Source of the DNA: Lytechinus variegatus
Taxonomy: Eukaryota > Echinodermata > Echinoidea > Temnopleuroida > Toxopneustidae
NCBI RefSeq assembly: GCF_018143015.1
Contig: NC_054746.1
Location: 18,219,532-18,283,531 of the forward strand
Length of the DNA: 64,000 nucleotides
Direction of reading: 5' to 3'
The translations under genes and the position numbers were made by a program. Every line of letters starts with the position of its first letter. The first letter of the stretch is position 1. Positions 48,791-60,600 of this stretch are shown in pieces. The notes beneath the pieces are model-generated. The model searched no databases, had not been told where the DNA came from, and saw only the letters and a program-made list of their open reading frames with translations.

Positions 48791-49429
48791 CACACCCAAG
48801 GAAAGTGGACGAGTCCGGTAACAAGGAATAGACATCGGTGATGTCATGCCATCATCACTTTTCTTGTTGCTTTACTACAAATAACATTGTGTACCGACTT
48901 CTCCTGGTTTCCAAATTTCTAGATTCAGGACAACGCCTACCTACCTTTGCGGCAGGCATTATAATAAGACCATTCAGAAGCTGCGGAGTAAGAATCAGAA
49001 GGTTCAGTGGATGTAATTGATGATGTATGCCATAAGAAGTGTAAAATGTCATTGGAAGAGTTGTTCACATACTGTAAGTCAAATACTTTGCACATTATCT
49101 ACAATACATAATAAATTAAGGATGGCCGCCAACCTGTCTATAGTGGCCACTGTTTTACATTTTCCTTCAATGGCAACTATACTCAGGTTTGACTGTTTTT
49201 GTGTAAGACAGATGAGACATCACTCCATGATCTCTCTGCTTTTGCAATATCCTGCACATGTTGAAAGCTGGATGACAAGAACATAGGACACCAACAATGT
49301 GCCAGTCATGGGTGTCAATTTTGGGGGGATGGGGGATAATATTCCCCTATATTTCATGTGGGGGGGGGGGGCGATGGCTGTAGCCTGTATCATCAGCCCT
49401 CAAAACACTTTAATAATTATGATACATTA

Positions 49430-49705
49430 ATCAAATATGATTTGTTCAACTTTGTTTATAAAGTTGATGTTGAAGGAGTTGAAAATTTGTTGCATAACAA
49501 CATATCAAAAGCCATTTGCCCAGATCAAATCAAGAACCAAGCTTTTCAGATTGCAGCAAAAGAACTGGCACCAGTTTTAATGTTCAAAAGTTGCTTGATT
49601 TCGGTGATCTTCCCCTTTACTGGAAAAAGGCAACCTTCATTCCCTTGTTCAAGAAGGGCTTTACAAAGCCTGCTCCATGAATTGAACTTCTATGGAATAT
49701 TCAGC
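49430..49705 (+). pseudogene. Non-LTR (LINE) reverse transcriptase fragment, frameshifted
   Basis: The frame around 49465-49590 reads VEGVENLLHNN-SKAICPDQI ... LAPVLMFKSCL, matching the start of the RT domain in CR1/Jockey/RTE-type LINEs (V.G..K.L..L...KA.GPD.I ... LAP.L). Near 49590 the match moves to another frame: LLDFGDLPLYWKKATFIPLF KKG, the W+.A.+.P++KKG block. Stops and frame changes follow. The catalytic YADD box is absent. It is a short dead fragment. Confidence 0.8.
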
Positions 49706-50129
49706 GTATTAAAAAAAAGATATCAAATTTTCTTACACAACGCATACATGCAAATGGAAAACACTGTGACTTGCAGCCGGCACTCAGTGTAATGCTGGTA
49801 GCCACAATGTACTAACTCAAAGCATCCTAATAGCATCGCTTATTAATTTGGTGCTTAATATGAAGGCTAAGTGTACAACACAGGCACAGAAGAACCTACA
49901 GGGTAATCGCATTGAAACCTGGCTTGCTTGCTTGGTTGGAGATAAAATGGAGAACTTTCCACTCCACCTGCGATCATGTACAAGAAATGCAGGTAATTTT
50001 TTTTCATATAAGACCAAGTCTAGAAATAAGAAAAAAATTGTTGTAGAATCTTTGCATAAATACCTGTATTTCATTCACACCACACCTCTATTTTATCCCT
50101 GTGAAACATTCTTTGGCACAAACTATCCC

Positions 50130-51514
50130 TAGCTACTCTTCTTTCCAATGGTCTGTATATTTTTGACAAGCAAAAAGCCATTTCTGAAAGAGTAAGCCAT
50201 GTAGAAAGATGCAATCTATAGAAGTGATTTTCTCAAAATGTCATAATTTTAGAGAAGACGGTTCGTGGTTTACCCCATTGATTTTACCTTAAAACAGAGA
50301 AAACATGAAAGTTGCCCATGAACTAGCACCACAGCAGAAACAGACGAGGAAATTTTCTCGACAAGATAAACCAAATCAACTTACAGATTGCTCTATCATG
50401 CCTCCAAAAGAAACAAAGTCATAAAGAATCTACTTTCAGAGAAAGTGGTTATAAAGTATATATCCTTGGCATCACTACAAACCAGACATCCATTGAGTGG
50501 TTTGCTTCAGACTGCAAAAGGAGTGGAACACCAAAGCATTAAAATATTACAACTTTCTTTCAGGTAACCAGCAAGAAAGAGAAAAAGGACAAAGGAAACT
50601 GAAAGTTCATCCCTGCTAGATGTGCAAAAAAATTAAGGAAACAGCTAGTGTCAGTGAATCAGTAGAAGTTGACAAGCCACTACATTTACAATCAGAAAAC
50701 ACAGAGTCCATCAACTAGCAACATGTCTTGTGTGTGTGAACCAAATACCCCTACAGATGAGAGACAACGGAGATGTTAGCTCTTTAAATACATGATAGGA
50801 AGGCTTATCTGCTGTTTTACAGCATCTAGCAGGATTTTGGTGTAGATTAGTAAATCTTCAGTGTTCTTGGAATCTCTCCAGAAATTCCTCTAGTAAACAT
50901 GCACTAGTTACCACGTCATTTCCAGTAGGGTGATGACCAGCACTACCCTAGCCCATACCCAGACAGGAACTTGAAGAAAACCGACTTAATAAAACCTTAT
51001 TCAATCAAATTTCTTATGTTATATAAATGCCTAAGTATGATAACGATTTGAAGGAATGTGTCAAAACCATGATTATTTGTTTCCTTGTGAAACCAAGGTA
51101 TGAGTTAGGATATATGGCTGGCTCGATGCCCAATGTTACTTCATTGTGTACATTTTTGTAAGAAAAGATACATACCGGTACATCTATTATAGTATAAAAT
51201 GTACAAGATTAATTACATTTCAGTATGGATGCCTTCGGAAACAGGAATATAAATTGATTTATTTTAACTTTATCTTACATCTCTATCTTACTAACTTTAT
51301 TATATCATCTCTTTATTGAGACTTGAAGAATCATATTGAAAACAGTCTCACAGATCATGTAAGCCTGTTCACAGAGACTGTCCATGCTTCTCCTGAGAAT
51401 TTCTTGAGGATGATGGCATCAAGGTTATTCTCTTCACTTTCATCTTATCTTAGTATATCTCTCAGTTTGTTTTTCATTTTTTGTCTTTTGAGCTCCAAGT
51501 AATCCATGAAGGTA
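50130..51514. other. RBM34 3' flank, no further gene seen
   Basis: AT-rich. Short lysine-rich frames around 50560-50720 might be remnants of another mobile element but match nothing I can name. Confidence 0.35.
51312..51317 (-). terminator. RBM34: Candidate polyadenylation signal for RBM34
   Basis: On the minus strand this reads AATAAA, about 200 bases beyond the RBM34 stop codon. Another AATAAA lies at 51296-51301. Distance and orientation fit, but AT-richness makes such matches common. Confidence 0.4.
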
Positions 51515-51683
51515 TCACCTCTTCTGCTTGCCTTTCTGGCTTCCTCCAGCCTTCTGCTTCCTTTTCACTTTACCCTTGGACTGTGGTTTCCGGGGTCCTC
51601 CTTTTCCTTGGAATCCTGACCCGCCTCTTGATTTGGAGTTACTCCTCCTATGAACACTCTTACCCCTGGTATTAGAATGATCT
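51515..51683 (-). CDS. RBM34: RBM34 last exon, basic C-terminal tail
   Basis: The frame ends at a stop at 51515 after a Lys/Arg/Gly/Ser-rich tail (GKGGPRKPQSKGKVKRKQK, then GSQKGKQKR), comparable to the KKKGQKKSGRPKKQRKQK tail of human RBM34. The acceptor chosen is ATCACCTTCACAG|A (exon from 51683), the one with a pyrimidine tract. An earlier one near 51746 is in the same phase but follows GAT-repeat DNA. Confidence 0.65.
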
Positions 51684-54600
51684 CTGTGAAGGTGATTGTT
51701 AAAGAAATGACTTTGCAAATTTTTACTAGCACTCACACTGGATATATCTTTCATCATCATCTGACTATCATCACCACCACTTCAATCATGATCATCAACA
51801 TTAGCACCATTATTACCATTATCATCAACATGACCATCATCACTATCACCACCACCATCACCATCATCATCATCAACAATCATCACAGTCATCATAATAT
51901 CATCACCACCATCGACATCATCCTCCTCATCATCACCATCATCACCTTTGTCGTTGTCGTCATCATCATCATCACCACCATCACCTTATATTCATGATCA
52001 TCTCACCAACTCTATACTTTATCATCATCACTACCACCACCATCATCATTTATTATTATGAAGCACTTTTGATCATAACTAGGTTTAATCAGAAGGAGAA
52101 CTGTATTGTAAAGGATATTTGTTCTTTTTGTTTTTCTTTCTTCACAGCTCTTTTCACTCTCAGTGGTCTTCCTTTCAGTTTACTGCCATCCATCTTCAAT
52201 GCAAACTCGACTGATGAAGAATCCTGTTTTGAATCAAGAAAATAGAAATGGAGATTGAATTGACTTTCATACACTAGTACCTAAAAATATTTCACAGGAA
52301 ATGTGGAGTATACATCTTCAGTGATGTTGACTACAATATATCCAACAATAAGAATATGTGGCAATATTTCCAATCTGTCAATTTATTTCATTGATTGATT
52401 GATTCATTCATTCATTGATTCATTCATTTCATTGATTGATTGATTGATTGATTGATTCCATTCATTCATTCATTCATTAAACCATATCAATGAAATATGT
52501 GTATGGGATTACACAAAAATATTTTGCCATAACATTTCTGCTTTTTTTCTTGTTTGGTCATATTTCAAAGGTGAAGGTATAATATAAGAAGAGCATTTCT
52601 CTGCAGAGGACTTCCTTCTTGAATTACAGGTAACAATATTAACATAATGAAATCATAATGGCTTCAATATGCTTCAACAACTCTAGGACCAACTTAAGCT
52701 CCACATTCACACCAGCGAAATAGACGCCAGTCCCACTGATGCTATGTCGTTAGAAATAATGTAATAGATTTTGTTGATCTGGGCTCTGTAAAGTTGTGAG
52801 TTGTGATTAATCCGATCAACCACAACTAAGAAAACCCAGCAACATCAAAATCTGCAATGCATGTTCTAGATATGCTATATATTAGGAGAAAAAAAATCAT
52901 GACATTGATATATTTCCATACAGTAGAGGTTGATTGGATCAATCGCAACTCTTTGTAAGACAGGGCCCTGGGGTCAGTTTCCCTGTTGGGACAGTGGCGT
53001 AAGAATTGAAGCATATAGAGGCCACCGCATACCTTACGACCCGACAACCCTTTTTTCTGTGACTCACGCATGCACTTTTTGCTTTTTGGCATAGCAACTG
53101 AGAAAATGACACTTGCTACTGCGTATGCGCATTGCATATCAAGCATGTGTCGGTATTTAAGTGTGAATCTGCAGTCTGATTGGCTGAAAGTTGGATTGGG
53201 CTTGCGATCCAGTTGTAAGGATTCAACACGTCCAATTCTAACGATTTTCCTTGCGATTTGTCTCTAACAGGCCTGCGACTCTCGAGCTGACAAGAGCTGT
53301 AACGTCACATCTACCCTACTCAGTTGAAAGCCAGTCGTAGACCAGTCGGGTCGTAAGGTGTGCGTTGGCCTTAATGCATTGAGTATTACATACAGCTTTG
53401 TGCCACAGTACCTGAACAATTAAAAAAAAATGTTACCCAGCTTTATCACATCATATCAAAATAGGCTTCCTAGATTTACCTCAAAGAGCACGTATCCGAA
53501 GCCCTTTCCCATTCCAGTGGCTTTGTCTCTGATGAGTCTCACTCCTTGAACAGTTCCAAACTCTTGAAAGTGATTTCTGACGGCTTCATCATCAATGTTG
53601 AAGGGGAGGTTACCAATAAACAGAGAATGCTTCATATCATGCTACGATGAAGAAATGATGAAAAAAAATAAATTCATATCTAGGATATGCAAAGAATAAT
53701 CAATATGAAATTACTCTATTTCATTCTAAACAATACTAATACTCTGCTTTCATATAATGCTCATCTCAATCAAAGAGCATCTCAATGAAATTCTCTATTA
53801 AAGCACTTAACATAATTAAATAATGGGTATTGAATGGTTCCAGGACATAGTTCTCTCTCTTCAAAACTAGCTGTTGGTTCTTTCTTCCTCTTTTCCCCTA
53901 TTTTAACTTTTCAATTCTCCTCTTACATATTTTCAATGTGACCAAACTCTGTCTGTTTTTTCATACCTTCTTGTTGTTGCTTGCTATATCCACTCTCATA
54001 TGATGTTTGTTCACTAGCCTGCCATTGCTGTCAATGAACGAGAAGAGGTGGAGAAATCAAAACTCTTCAAACTACTAGTAGTATATTAAAAAAATTTGTA
54101 ATACACAAACATTCTAGCATTCACATTTTACTCATTATTTGACAACTGCCAATACTTGGTTGCAATTGTGACAAAAGAACAAAGTTGACCTCTACATATT
54201 AAAAATAAATCAAGAAAGCCCATATTGATGCTCTGATATAACTTCAATAAATCATAATCTAAATTTTTGCTGAAAGTATGGGGAGTGAAAACTCTCAGAA
54301 AAGTTTGTACACCACACCTTTGTAATTTGCTAAGTTCTTTTCTCATGATTTAGTCAATGCAAACCATTATCATCCCACACAGTTGATAATTGTTTAAATT
54401 CCAAGTAAGCAGATTAAGTGAAGAAAGGGAACAATTTCCAACATGACTCAGCCCTACATATTTGGCTACCTATAAATTAAACCATAAATTAAGTCCAACA
54501 CCAACTGGGGGAAATCCCCCCCCCCCCCCCCCGCACACACACACACACACATTCACAATAAATGCTCAAACACCAACATCATTTATAATTTTTTTTTTGC

Positions 54601-57600
54601 ATCTTATGCTACCAAATTAATGAAAATTGCAAAAAAAGTAGTAAGGTCATAGCTCATTTTTGTAATCTTGTCCTGTTTTTTTAATAATGTACTTCACATT
54701 ACAACATACTATACTTAATAACTCAAGTGCCTTTCCCTTAATTATTACTCAGTGCACTTACTTGTATTTACCTTCACAATATTAAATATAATTATATATG
54801 TAGTGTTTAATATTTTGTGTTTCTAAGCAGTTGACATAAATTATCATTACAGATGTAATACCTTGCTAAAGCTGCTTTAGCACACTTCTCTTCCTCAAAG
54901 ACAATATAAGCATTGAAAGAAGTTCTCTTGGGATTCAATTCCTGTCTGAAAAGATAAACCAAACCAACATTCTGTTAGAATCTGAAAAGAAAATAGATAT
55001 TCACAGAATTTCCATCAAAAACAGATTTTCAGCATTTGTGGGTCATATACAATAAAATTAATGGGATCTTTATATTAGGCTGGAGTCTGTCATGCAGGAA
55101 CACAAGAATCCATCCAATGCGAATACTAGTCTGCAGGCACAGACCCTGATTGGAACTTTGATCAACAACTGAGATCTAACACTAGACTAGTACACATACA
55201 ACTTTTTTCTTTTTTTTCTCCAATAACAATGAACAAGAGGGGAATTCTGTACACTTTAGGCTGCATATTCAGACAACTTTGCACAACTAAGCAAATACTG
55301 GAAACTGAAGTAACAAAATTAAAAAAAAAGGACAAATTCCCAACATGACTCAGCCCTACATACTGGCCAAAAGTTAGAAAATCTAGACAACCAATGACCA
55401 GGTGTCCAGGGGGCCAACTAAGCCCTGGTAAGGTTCGGGGACAGAGTTCCTGAATTTTAGCAACTTTAATCAACCTTAACAGGACTGGGCAATTTGAGGG
55501 GGAGGGGGAGGATGGGTCTATGGCGATTTTTTCCCACATATTTTCTTTTGACATGAATTTTCAAAATAACAGGATGTCCTTATTTTTTGCCATTTTGAAA
55601 GCTGAAAATCAGGATAATCAGCAGGCCTGGACCTACTATGAATTATTTCATTAAAGGTGGTTTAACATCATATTCTAAAAAGAAAGTAAAGATGAAAAAA
55701 AAATGTATGGGTGTTTATTTCATGATTTATCATTTTATAATTTAAGTATGGATGTCCCTACGGTGATTACCAACTTACTTTATTGCTGCTACTTTTTTTG
55801 ACATGCTGGGATCAGCTACACCCTGAAAGTAATTAAAACATACGAAATTATTTAATATCATTATTCAAATGTACATATTTTTTTTTTTAGTTAAGTCCCC
55901 TGTTTTCAACAATAGAGAAAACAGAAAAATACTTTCATGGAATCCAAGAGCACAGAATTTCCTAATACAGCTTATAAAATGGATCCTAATCAAATGATTG
56001 GCCGAGAGCCGATCACGTGATCATTATTTCTACTGTTACTAAACTGTGCAGTTTTTCCAAGTAAGTGTTCATATTTTTGTTATCGATTTGGAAAGATTTC
56101 GAGGCTATTTTACCTGAAATGGATAAAATGGATCTCAGAATACAACCCCTGTATTGCAACTACCAATGCTTTTAACAACAGAATTAAGCAAGGATCAACT
56201 TATATGGTAATGTTTTGCAGTGTATAATGGTGTAACTCTAAAAAAATCATATTTTTGTCTCTAGTGATCTCATAAAGCCACAGAATCCAAATATATTTTG
56301 GCGTATGAGTAACCTACTTAAGTGCTACCTTGGGTACACAGACATCTTCACTCATTACTTCATTTAATTTTGGCAAGCACATACACAAAATTGAACCTTG
56401 TTTTATTTATATAAAATACATAGAATTTTTCGTAATGCCCTATATTATTTCTGGAATGTCAATGATTACTTTTGTTATGCAGAATGTGAAGTTAGATGTT
56501 TGATGAAAATCACAGGAGATTTTTAGTGCAACTGTTTATTTTTGAAAAGAGGGTGTCCCAATTTGTTGTTTTGGAGGCTTCATTTTCCATTAACAATAGT
56601 TTTTAAACTTTGTATTCTGTGTGTAATATGTGAACATCCAGAAGAAGCTGAAAGCAATAGACTACAAAATTGGATCTATGAAGCAGGAAGAAGAGTTGAA
56701 AGACAGCAGAATCAGTGATGAAAAGGAGCTGAATATTATGCTGCTTTGTGAGAAACCAGACAGGAATAGGTTTCACAAACCAACATGTGTGAATGGAACA
56801 TGTTGTGAAAGCAACAGCCTTGAAAGAACCATGAAGACATTTTATGTCCCACTCATAGAAGCAGTAGGAGAACAAACAGTTTCATGGAAAAAATGGGAAA
56901 TGAACTAGATGACATTGACAAAGAAATTGGGAAGTTTGCAGAGACAAAAACATGTCGACAAGTCCTTACAACCAAAAAAGGTACTGCCAAGAAGGTTATT
57001 GATGAGATTTTTCAGGATGTGATTTCACCAATAAAAGAAACATCATTCATCTCTCATCTGCTTACTGCTTATTGGCAGATCTACCAGATAGAAAAGGTAT
57101 GGAGGGGACAGTCAAGGAGCAAAAGATACCGGGCATCGTCATGATGATACAGGACTTTGGAAGTAACTTCTCTGCCAAATACCAGGATGATACAAAGTCT
57201 GTTCACTGGGTGAAAAAAAGTTACAGTGCATCCAGTAGTTGTTTACTATGTTGATCCATCAAATGGCAAATACAAAAGAGATTCCCAAGTCATGCTTTCT
57301 GATGATCTGACACATGACCATCACATTGTTGAACACTTTCAGCACAATGCACACAATTATCTGAAGACAGTCAAGGGACTAAAAGTTAAATTGCTGGTCA
57401 AAAATAAATGATGGCTGTGTAAACCAGACAGTACAAGAAAGCTGCAGCCTTTGCTGGTGGAAGTTATTCTGTGGAGCAGTTTGGGCACAATGTTGAAGCA
57501 GTATTCACAGAACTTTCCTTTAATGTGTTGTGTAACCACAGCTAAATTCTTAACAAAAAGCGATCAAATTAAACCGATTTTGGAGTTTGTTAAAGAAAGA

Positions 57601-60600
57601 TTTCCATGGAATTGAAAAATATTACCTTATGACAATCTTTTCACCTGATAAATACTTGAATATTTATTTTATCAGTTTTCATAAGTTTGTGCAAGTATTA
57701 CACTAAATAGAGGGACTTATGTAATAAAAAGTGTTAGAGTCTACGAAACACTTAATTATGTTAACTGAAGCATTTGAAACACATGCCTAAATTTTTCATT
57801 TGAAAAAGGATTTTTTTTTAATCAGCATAGGTAAGTACACCTAACTAAATGGTATAACTTTAACTTTGACAGCATATTTGAAATATGATTTATTTCAAAG
57901 ATTGAGTTATCTAAGTCACATTTTACATTAAATTTGAAAAATGCATTTAATAATTTTTTTAACCAAACAGGTTTGACCAAAAAAGCTTTCCAAGCTTATA
58001 ACAGAGTTGCTAATTTTCCGGATTTTTCCGGAATTCCGGATTTTTTCCTTTGCTGAAAAATATTCCGGAAAAAAAAATCGATTGTCAAAGTGAAATCCGT
58101 AAAAATTTCCCCTCCAAATCTTGTCACGGAGTTCGCTACGGAGAGCGCAATTTCAATTTTGGATGGCCAATTGCGCAGACGGAAAATTATTAGCGTTGTG
58201 CGCAGCATGAAGTTTAGCTGGTACTGTATACTTGCACGGTACGCGCGAGCAATACATTGTAGCAGTTGCAAACGCCGCCCTATACCCTGCAGGGATACGG
58301 GTGTCAGCGCTATCCCAGTCGGGCGATCGCCCGGTAGAACCGCTCGAAGCATGGCCCGGTGTGGCTGCAATTGCCTGCTGCTGCGTGAGTGATTGGTTGT
58401 CTGCCGCGGGATTTCAGCTAATCGGCGTGGACTGCATTTTGACCCTGATTTCCCAGTCACCATTTACAAATGTCTGAAATCATCGAGAGAGAAGAAGGAT
58501 GTGTCAGAGATTTAGAAGAAGGAGTAAAAAACAAATGGCGATGGTCCTGGCTCGAGATCAAAGATGAGAATGGGGATTACCTATCAGAATACATCAGAAA
58601 GATAAGGCAGTCGGGCAAGGCGATTTGCATGTGGTGTAATGGAAAGCAGATCAATTACGGTGCATCAGGTGGGTGTTCTTTCGGCTTTGAAATTTAAAGT
58701 GAAATTTTAAAATCCCAGTAAAATCATGCAAAACTTAATTTTTGTAAACTTTCTGTAATTTGTAAAGTCATGCAAAACTGATTTTTTTTTAAGACAGTGA
58801 TTCACTTATTTTCCCCAGTTTTCTTTGGATTCAAATGTATTAAGTTAGAGCTAAATAACATGTATCAATGAAGTTTATTATGTCATTAATTATTTGTTAT
58901 GTACTACTGTAGATTAATGATTTCAGCCCTCTAAAGAATAAGAAAACGTTCCAGCTTCAGGGGGCTTCGCCCTTGACCCCGCCAGGGGCCCTGGGCGGGC
59001 CCCTGGACCCCGGCTTGGGTTTTCAGGATTTTTTTGAGCTATCAGTTAGCATCTCCCTTATAAGAACTTTAGAATGGCAAATAAAAAATGGCCCTTGAAA
59101 AAGGTTTAAACAACAAATGTTGTCACTTGAGCAATTGCAATAAAATGATGTTTTTGTTAAAATTTATCACATTTGTCACAGTTTATCATTATTTTTCCAA
59201 GTTTCCAAAATACTTTAAGCTGCAAAACAAATAGAAATCCATAATTTGGCCATTACTAGTAAAGATTAAAGTTGAAATGGTTATGTCTATTTTTCTTGTT
59301 GAAATTTTGACAGAGAACACCCTGTCTGTGAAAAAGACCACATGTAATAAACATTGTAAATCATCCCATACAAAATTGGAAAAAATTGAAAAATATCTTG
59401 CTTGAAGATCATATATTAGCATGAAATATTTATGTATTCTTACCATGGATCTGAAACGCACACTTTCTATTGTGCCGTAGCTTTTGAAGAGTCCTTTAAG
59501 CTCCTGTTCATATGGTTATATTTGAAGGGGAAAAAAGAGGAAGAGAATGCGATCAATACAAAAAACAAAACAATAAGATATGTATACATCATATTCATTA
59601 CATACATACTCTGGAAAAAAAAATATTAATCAATTTTTACTGGAAAGAGTATGCAAGAAGAAAGAGGATTTTGGGAATTGTAGATGACAAGTAATCAAAG
59701 ATTAATTGAACTGATCCCCAGTGTAGGTTGTCCTGCTACGAAAGAGAGGACTGACGTCTAAACATCAGAGCAAGTGTTACACCGATAGTGATGAAAGCAA
59801 CAAAGTGACTTACATTCTTTTTGATGTTGACAGGCAGATTGCCCACGAATACCGTCCTATCAAGCACAGCAGGATCCATTGGTTCTTGCAGATGCTTCCT
59901 TTTCTTCTTAGGACCAACATCCTCATCATCATCATCTTGTGCCTTTCGTTTCAGATCCTTCACTGCTGCTTCCTCAGAGAGTTCACCATCAAGTCTACTT
60001 TCGTCCATGAGTATCGTAGTTTCTCCTTCATCAAAAGTCTCTTCTTCTGTTTTGGATTCTATATTGGTTTTATCTTTGGCCACTTTTCCTTTGGGTGCAT
60101 CTTTGCCTGCCTATGAAGGATAGAGACATTGAGAATTACATTAACCATCACATCTTTGTCCTCCTCTTGGTACATCAGAATGGATTTGGTGCCATAAAAG
60201 CTAGATTACTGTATACAGGGAACCAAATTTAGAGTTATGTTTGTCATATTTCTATTTTATGGTTTTACGTCTGTCAAAATGAAAAAAATAGGGAAATCAG
60301 CCTCCACGGGACATTTCCCTTTGTTGATCTCCCACATCCATTGAACCTTTTTTTTCCTTTCTTTTCTAATTCATTGCGACATTTTACCAATGGTGTAATG
60401 AGCCAAAAAATTTGGCACAAATTTTGACCTTTTAAAAACAAAAATCTTATTTTTGGATAATATTGACATAATATTCAGAAAACGATTCTATTTCACTCTT
60501 TTCCCTTTCCTTTTCTTCCATTTTTCCTTGGGTGTGAAAATTCTGGAGGGGCCATGGCCCCCCCTCCCCCTAATTGCTCATGAGTGACTAAACAAGTCCT

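Noticed and set aside
51650..51997. 115-codon Ile/Thr-rich plus-strand frame
   Set aside because: It runs through the CAT/CAC trinucleotide array antisense to RBM34.
52826..53146. 106-codon minus-strand frame
   Set aside because: It spans two adjacent MITEs and intron sequence, with no conserved domain.
57996..58463. 155-codon minus-strand frame
   Set aside because: It lies in the CpG-rich module where frames are long on both strands. It has no recognisable domain, and the plus-strand BED-like exon explains the locus better.
59805..60123. Two plus-strand frames of 100-103 codons
   Set aside because: They are shadows of the RBM34 exon at 59814-60110, which has conserved RRM residues and correct splice sites on the minus strand.
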